In this document: in pieces, positions 54,090-60,000 of the stretch
Layout of the letters: each line of letters opens with the position of its first letter
Position numbering within the stretch: the first letter of the stretch is position 1
DNA from: Liolophura sinensis
Lineage: Eukaryota; Mollusca; Polyplacophora; Chitonida; Chitonidae
DNA: 60,000 nt
Assembly (NCBI RefSeq): GCF_032854445.1
Contig: NC_088306.1
Location: 4,152,373-4,212,372 of the forward strand
Direction: 5' to 3'
Position numbers and translations under genes: made by a program
Notes under the pieces: generated by a model
The model's input: only the letters and a program-made list of their open reading frames with translations
The model's database searches: none
Told to the model about the DNA's origin: nothing

Positions 54090-55105
54090 TATGTTACTTT
54101 ACAATTCGAGCTTTGTGTGTTACTTTCCCACCTGTAATGTGAGCTTTTGGTCTTACCTTCCCACCTGTAATCTGAACTGTAATGTAATTTTCCAACTTGT
54201 AATCTGAAATATGGGTGTTACTTTCCCACCTGTAATCTGAACTATAGATTTTACTTTCCAACATGTAATCTGACCTATAAATATTACCTTCCCACCTGTA
54301 ATCTGAACAATAGATGTTACCTTCCAACCTGTAATCTGACCTATACATATTACTTTCCAACCTGTAATCTGAACTATAGATGCTCCTTTCCCACGTGTAA
54401 TCTGAACTATAGATGTTACTTTCCAACCAGTAATCTGAACTATGGATGTTACTTTCCCACCTGTAATCTGAACTATGGATGTTACTTTTCAACCTGTAAT
54501 CTGAACTATGGATGTTACTTTCCCACCTGTAATCTGAACTATAGATATTACCTTCCCACCTGTCATCTGAACTGTACATGTTACTTTCCAACCAGCAATC
54601 TGAATTATAGATGTTACTTTCCAGCCAGTAATCTGAACTATGGGTGTTACTTTCCCACCTGTAATCTGAATTATAGATGTTACTTTCCCACCTGTAATCT
54701 GAACTATAGATGTTACTTTCCCACCTGTAATCTGAACTATAGATGTTACTTTCCCACCTGTAATCTGAACTATAGATGTTACTTTCCCACCTGTAATCTG
54801 AACTATAGATGTTACTTTCCCACCTGTAATCTGAATTATAGATATTACCTTCCCACCTGTAATCTGAACTATAGATGTTACTTTCCAACCTGTAATCTGA
54901 ACTATAGATGTCACTTTCCCACCTGTAATCTGAACTATAGATGTTACTTTCCCACCTGTAATCTGAACTATAGATGTTACTTTTCCACCTGTAATCTGAA
55001 GTATAGGGTTAATTTCTAGCCTGTAATCCAAACTATATGTGTTATTTTCCAACCTATTATCTAAATAATAGGTGCTACTTTCCAACTTGCAATCTGAAAT
55101 ATAAG
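54090..55105. repeat. Minisatellite, 33-bp unit, about 30 copies
   Basis: ACCTGTAATCTGAACTATAG, ATGTTACTTTCCC repeats every 33 bases. The word AATCTGAACTxTxxATGTTA ties it to the edge form of the 51545-53600 array. The minus frames of 198 and 264 codons are artefacts. Confidence 0.95.
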
Positions 55106-55109
55106 TGTT

Positions 55110-55385
55110 GCTTTATTTTTTTTATTAATTTAGTTGGTAATTTACGCTGTAGTAACGCATATTTCACTTTCATGACGACGGACAGCGTTAGTGTGAGAGG
55201 TAACCGAACAGAGCCCTTGGGAAACCCACGACCATCTGCAAATTATTGTCAAGCCCTCCCACATACGGCTAGGTAGAAAGCCAACATGAGCTTAGCGAAC
55301 TCAAAACGATGTCATTACTTAGAGGCTGTTGGGGCTTTTTGTGTTGAGCTAGCACGCTCACCACTCAGTCACGTTCTGCGGTCTG
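55110..55385 (-). mobile_element. SINE, diverged, nearly full length
   Basis: TTTATTAATTTAGTTGGTAA, CATATTTCACTTTCATGACG, CAGAGCCCTTGGGAAACCCA, CGACCATCTGCAAATTATTG and a decayed head with GAGCTAGCACGCTCACC are in family order. Confidence 0.8.
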
Positions 55386-56053
55386 TAGTATATAATAACT
55401 GTGCGTAACGATCTAAACCAGGTCATCCGTGACGAATATAAATACCGATTTTTCAAGGTTTATTAGCAAATAACGGAATGTCACTTGTTGTACCATAAAA
55501 CAGTTTTCCACCCAGAGCCGTCATTTCTGAACCAGTTAGAAAAGCTCAATATTCAATGCAATGTCTCTATATGGAATAGACACCCTGGCACTGGATATCC
55601 CAAGTTATAAAATTGATAATTCTTCTGTACAGCAAGGCTTTAGTTCTATCACTGATACACTTCTCAGCCTTGTTAACCTCAAGACAGCACCTAACACATA
55701 TTTCTTTGGAAAGCAGTAGTATATTTTCTGGGGGTTCTGGCGCCCACCCGCCGTCCACCCTGTTCACTATAAACGGATTGAAAGGCTCTCCGTTCCCCCA
55801 GCCGGACTTACAACCCTTTGCTGGCCGGGCGTTGTGGACCTTGCAGTACTCCCTCCGGCAACTACTCCGCAAGTGTTCGTCCCTCTCATTGTAAGAGGTT
55901 GTTATACTATCACTGATGGGTATATCTAAAAGGCCTGCTTCCTGCTGTAGACAAACGGCGTACATAAACATCAGTGAAGATCTATGTAGTGAACTTAGGC
56001 TGGGGGCCCACTGCCCGCGGCAGTGAAGAGCCGCGGGCAGTGGCCGCGGGCAT
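55386..56053. other. Left part of the Polinton-like region, no recognised gene
   Basis: Composition turns GC-rich from about 55720. The minus frame at 55567-56238 (223 codons) covers this part and overlaps the polymerase antisense. Its 3' section (SSCRREYCKVHNARPAKGC, EICVRCCLEVNKAEKC) contains paired cysteines but I do not recognise it. The left terminal inverted repeat was not found. Confidence 0.35.
56008..56043. repeat. GC-rich perfect hairpin, 14-bp arms, 8-base loop
   Basis: CCACTGCCCGCGGC at 56008-56021 is exactly complementary to GCCGCGGGCAGTGG at 56030-56043. The loop is AGTGAAGA. A third GGCCGCGGGCA follows at once. It lies 10 bases before the ATG that starts the polymerase-related frame. 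Confidence 0.9.
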
Positions 56054-57946
56054 ATGAAGAACAAGGACGACCTCTGCTTATGTTGGGTGCTCCGCTCGGC
56101 TCTATTTCCAGCGGCCAAAGACCCACAGAGGCCTGCCAAGTACCCAACCCAGGACCATCCCAACTTAGAAGGGATCAATGCCCCCACACCCGTCTCCCAG
56201 ATGCCAAAGTTGGAGAAGCAGAACAACCTAGCCATCAACGTCTTCGGCTGGGATAAAGGGGTGATTCTCTGTTGGGCTCAGCATGCAGCCAGGCGCTATA
56301 ACACTTATCAACCCGCTTCTGATCGAGAAGGCAGGAAAAGTCCACTATACGTGGATAAAAGGCCTCAACCGCCTAATCTATGACCAGTCGAAGCACCGGG
56401 AGAGCAAACGCCTCTGCGAGAGCTGCCTACACGGTTATTCCGGGGAGGACCTCCGGGAGGCCCTAAAGCCCGAGTGCAAGGGTACTGGCCAGACTGCTCT
56501 GAGGGTAGAGATGCCGGAAGAGGGTAAAAACACCCTCAGAATTCCGAACCACCACAAGCAACTCCCAGCCCTCTACATCATTTACGCCTACTTTGAGGCT
56601 CTCAGAACCAAAATCGAGGGGCCTGAGCTCGACCCCGCCCAAAGCAACACCAGAAAAACGCAGCACCATGAGCCCTGCAGCTACTGGGATGTCCTGGTAC
56701 GCTGCAACGGGCAGACAGAGCAGCCAGTTGAGTACCGTGGCCCCAATGCAGCAGAGCATTTCCTCCAAGCGCTGCAGGAAGCCACGTCTGGCAGATGGCA
56801 GAGCAACTGGACTCTGTACGCGACCACTTCCACATTACCGGAAAATACAGAGGTGCCGCACGCAACGCCAGGCAAGTATATGTCCTTCTCTCTCGCGCAG
56901 CTCAGGTTTATTCACAGTGCCCAGTCCTTGCTGGCCTCTCTCGACAACCTGGTAGCAGCCATGCGAGAACGAACAGTCCGCGGGTAGAGGGTTACGACCC
57001 ATCACGCCCGAAGAGCCACATCATCTACCTGGACGCTAACAGCCTGTACGATTCGAGCATAGACCCTGGATGGAGCCCTACTTCCGGATAAACACGCTCC
57101 GAAAACAATACCATCCGCGGCATTGAGAAGGATCTCTACAAGCTCATGAACAACTCCGTGTTCAGGAAGACGATGGAGAACCTCCGCAAGCGGGTAGATT
57201 TAAAGTTGGTGCGCGGAGATCAGAATGACAAGCTCCGCAAGCTGATCGCCAGCCGCGCCTATGCCAGAACCAATATCTTCAACGACGACCTGACTGGGGT
57301 CCAGATGCATAAGAACTGTCAGGTCCTGAACCGCCCCGCCTACGTGGGTATGAGCCTCCTGGACCTCTCCAAACACCTGATGTACGATTTTTTCTACAAC
57401 CAGATAACGGTCCAGTATGGCAAGCACTGCCAGCTCCTCTACACGACTCCGACAGCCTGCTCCGTGAGATCCAGACTGAAGACGTGTGCCGAGACAGGGC
57501 CAGGCAGCCAGTCCTCTATAACACCCCCGATTACCGTGAAGACCACCCGATCCACAGCACCGCGAACAAGAAGGTCCTGGGAAAGATGAAGGACGAGTGC
57601 CCCGTTCCATCTGCGTTCCATCGCAGAGTGTGTCATCTTGCGCCCGAAAATGTAATCTATCCTGGGGGCCGGGGGAAAGGTCGTAGTGAAAAAGCACATA
57701 AGGCACGAGCAGTACGGAGCGGCGCTCTTCCAGAAGCAGACATTCCGCCAAGGCATGGATGTCCTGCGGTCAGAGAAGCACCGCAACTATGGGCAGCGCC
57801 TGAATAAAGTATCACTCTCACCCTTCGACTCCAAGCGTTGGATAGCTGAAAACAGGGTGGGCACGCTGGCCTATGGGCACAAAAAGGCCCTTCCAGGGGG
57901 CTCAACCGAAATGAATGATTACATAGATGCGCTCCTGGCGTCGTAG
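56054..57946 (+). pseudogene. Polinton/Maverick protein-primed DNA polymerase B, broken
   Basis: Conserved stretches of a Polinton-type family B polymerase appear in order but in changing frames: LEKQNNLAINVFGWDKG (56220), LIEKAGKVHYTWIKGLNRL (56320), QNTL-type cysteine segment CESCLHGYSGEDLREA (56420), IIYAYFEALRTKIEG (56575), DHFHITGKYRGAA (56825), the IIYLDANSLYD motif A (57022), LYKLMNNSVFRKTMENLRKR motif B (57135), YVGMSLLDLSKHLMYDFFYN (57345), motif C DSDSLL (57443) and SLSPFDSKRWIAEN (57825). At least four frameshifts are needed, one of them inside motif C (a base is missing near 57440-57446). The first exonuclease Asp is Tyr (TAC at 56589-56591). Large parts between the exonuclease and motif A, and between motifs A and B, are deleted. 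It would replicate the element by protein priming; this copy cannot. Confidence 0.9.
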
Positions 57947-58800
57947 AACCCCATCCGGCGGAGGTGAATGTCAGGAGGCACTACTAGAAGTTCTTCCCGA
58001 ACAAACCCATGCGGGGGACCATCCAACAAATAGTACACCACGGGCTCATCGGGCTTAGTGACAGAGCGTTCAAGTCGATACACTTGTAGACACCACACGG
58101 GGTCTGTCGGGCAACGGCGGCCACGTTCTAGCTCACCCAGCTGGTACAGATCGCGAACATCAACACCTGAAGGGACCTTCCGCTCGTCCAGCCCAACCAG
58201 TCGACCCGGGATGACGGAGGAAGGCTTTTGTAGCACAGATCGAGTCTTAATGGCATCCTTAGGTTTTTTACCGGTGAGGCGGGTCACTTCATTGTTGAGA
58301 GCAACCACCACAGCAGGCAGCCGGACAACCCGCCCTGTCGAATGTTGACCGGGGAGGGGGGGGAGCCGCATCCCTTGAGCGTACTGGTGCCCGAATAGTC
58401 TCTCGGCCAGAGTGCGGTTGAAACGCTCCACAAAGCTTTGGTCGCAGTGCTCGTTCACCCGTCCACGCCTGACCGACACACCGTGTTTGGCTTGCTGCGC
58501 TCATGAATTCACGCCCCGGATCGGCCATCTCAGTAGGCCTCGTTTGTAAATGCGGAACAGGACGTCAGCGGCCTCTTTGGCTTCTTGGGCTTCATCCGGC
58601 ACCGAAACATCGAAATTTCGCCTCGGTGTCTGCCAGATGGCCTGCTTCTTCAGCCAAACGTGAGCTGTGTCTTCAGAGACCTTAGCTGCGGCCGCTAGCT
58701 TTAGTATGGCTGCAAGGTCTTTCCAGTAGCTTTGGGCCTGTAGAAGACGCTCGACAGTATCCGATAACTCACTAAGACTTGGGAAATATTCCAGCAACCT
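57919..58800 (-). pseudogene. Polinton integrase (rve family), broken
   Basis: On the minus strand an N-terminal helical part (AAAAKVSEDTAHVWLKKQAI, about 58700-58640) is followed by NFDVSVPDE and then, after a deletion, LFRIYKRGLLRWP (58545). A frameshift leads to DPGREFMSA (58515), and another to VRRGRVNEHCDQSFVERFNR (58470-58410). The C-terminal domain (LTGKKPKDAIKTRSVLQKPS, DPVWCLQVYRLERSV, VREELLVVPPD) is intact to the stop at 57919. The region that normally holds the first catalytic Asp of the DDE triad is deleted, but the Glu of the FVERFN segment remains. Its 3' end overlaps the polymerase 3' end by 28 bases, in convergent orientation. Confidence 0.88.
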
Positions 58801-59262
58801 TTGAAGTCTCCAACAGGTGGAAACGACCGGCTCTGGTAGCTGCCCGGTCGTGTCTGGGAGGTTGGTCGGGCCAGCCAGCACCCTCACCGCAAACATCATC
58901 ATTACCCTTTCAGCAAGCCGCCAGAGATCGAGCGACTCTTGTGACATTACATGGGCCAGAGAGTTGGGGATCTTGTGGCGTCGAGCGCTGTGGCCGACCT
59001 CTAGAACACGGAAAAGAGGCATGATAGCCGTTGCATATATATCCACGAACAGGCGCCTTAGTGTAATAGAGGCGCACAAGAGCGCAATAAAAAGCAGGGA
59101 CTGTACCTCGATTGCCGCAAACAGCAGAATCTGTGTGACGGCATCCATGCTAGCACGCCTGATTTGCAGCTGGCCGATGAGACTCCAACACATGCTTAGC
59201 GTGCCGCTTCTCTGCGAGCAGCTGCCGAACCGCCGTTCTCTCCTAACGCGTTGGGATGACAC
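58801..59262 (-). other. Open minus frame between integrase and ATPase, unrecognised
   Basis: The frame is continuous with the integrase N-terminal part (58501-59262) and encodes a hydrophobic stretch (AVTQILLFAAIEVQSLLFIA). It may be an integrase extension, a fused neighbour or a non-coding join. Confidence 0.35.
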
Positions 59263-59279
59263 CGTTCTCTCGTCTTCAA

Positions 59280-59640
59280 ACGAGTCTTTACAGTGAAAAA
59301 GGGCGACCCAACGCGTCTACTTGCGCAGGTCCTTGAGGACAGAGTTATACTTCTTAGTTAGGACCCACACGCTTTGGTTCGCGTGCCCGCCGGAGAAAGC
59401 TAGGAAAGTGAGCATATCCTTTTTTCTGCGTCAACGCCTTCAGAGCGCTACAGTCATCGATGAAGTACGGTGTCGGCTCCCCCAGGAAAAGCTTGTACAG
59501 TGCCCGGAGGTTGTCGTGGAGCCGCTCATCGGGACCTTGGGGTTGGAAAACACCCAAAGTCGCCGCTGGTATGATCTGTTTAACTGGAGCGTGGGGCATT
59601 GGAAAACGATGTGGTGGAACGCTTTGGGGTGGCTTCGTGT
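59280..59640 (-). pseudogene. Polinton packaging ATPase (FtsK/HerA type) C-terminal part, broken
   Basis: On the minus strand LHDNLRALYKLFLGEPTPYF leads into IDDCSALKALTQKK (Walker B-like IDDCS, about 59450). A frameshift at the A-run follows, then MLTFLAFSGGHANQSVWVLT, KKYNSVLKDLRK, a stop and TRWVALFHCKDSFED (59290). This order is typical of the Polinton genome-packaging ATPase. The Walker A part is not seen. Confidence 0.75.
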
Positions 59641-60000
59641 CGCAGCTTACTATCAGGCTACTAGACAATATATTATACAATGTTTACAATGTTTATATAC
59701 GAAAGAAGGGGCCACTGGGGGGGGAGATCCGATGCAGAACCACTGCAGTTGAATGAGATCGCCGATATAGATCTCGGGGTCCCGGATCTACACCAAAAAC
59801 TCTGCCTGGTTCGGACAGAGAATGAAAGATGGGGTCTCGTTGAATGGGATGCGCCCACATGAGACGTTGATCTGGCTGTGACCCCACTCCAAGTGCATAC
59901 ATCAGTGGGTGGTTTGGTACATAAGGTTTTTAAGTGCGGCACGGCTTTCCTGTCATACACGCTTCTGAGGGACAAAGTTCGTGTGAGGGGGTCACCGGAA
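59641..60000. other. Right end of window, Polinton interior, unrecognised
   Basis: Short overlapping frames on both strands (for example minus 59673-59975) show no motif I can name. By position a capsid or other structural gene would be expected. The element continues beyond the window. Confidence 0.35.

Overview
This window looks like invertebrate animal nuclear DNA, most likely from a mollusc. The evidence is short exons with spliceosomal GT/AG borders, many tRNA-headed SINEs with a conserved central domain and an AATA-type tail, a Penelope-like retroelement, a non-LTR retroelement, a solo LTR, and a decayed Polinton/Maverick. The species cannot be named from sequence alone. Most long open frames are artefacts of tandem repeats whose period is a multiple of three, or which happen to lack stops, so they are annotated as repeats and not as genes.

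Host genes. Two plus-strand exon chains can be supported. The first, 19951-36883, is the 3' part of a gene. One weaker exon (19951) is followed by six whose splice phases fit exactly: 26097-26178, 30568-30624, 31184-31231, 31675-31697, 34114-34182 and the terminal 36113-36883. The product is a proline-rich, disordered adaptor tail with a class II SH3 ligand (PPLPVK), a YTNF motif of the GRB2-SH2 type and a C-terminal SAM-like domain. A GAREM-like adaptor of receptor tyrosine kinase/MAPK signalling is the best guess. The second chain, 46153-46188, 47586-47651 and 51142-51500, is all phase 1 and encodes an acidic, proline-rich tail of unknown identity.

Repeats and mobile elements. Minisatellites occur every few kilobases. 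Units include 48 bp (1.56-2.66 kb), 27 bp, 44 bp, 18/36 bp, 52 bp, 42 bp, 31 bp, 36+36 bp (3.4 kb, inside an intron), 24 bp (intron, apparently grown from a SINE), 48 bp (about 99 copies, 40.0-44.8 kb) and 31-35 bp (51.5-55.1 kb). Several arrays lie inside dispersed elements with matching flanks elsewhere in the window. The 31-bp array at 21.8-26.1 kb was split by a solo LTR with a 4-bp target duplication and by a 5'-truncated LINE. That LINE was itself hit by an 89-bp element with a 9-bp target duplication. A Penelope-like element lies antisense in an intron of the second gene.

From about 55.6 kb to the window end, base composition becomes GC-richer. A Polinton/Maverick there carries a broken protein-primed DNA polymerase B (plus strand), facing a broken integrase and packaging ATPase (minus strand). 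Every recognisable Polinton gene has frameshifts or deletions. The element continues past the right edge.
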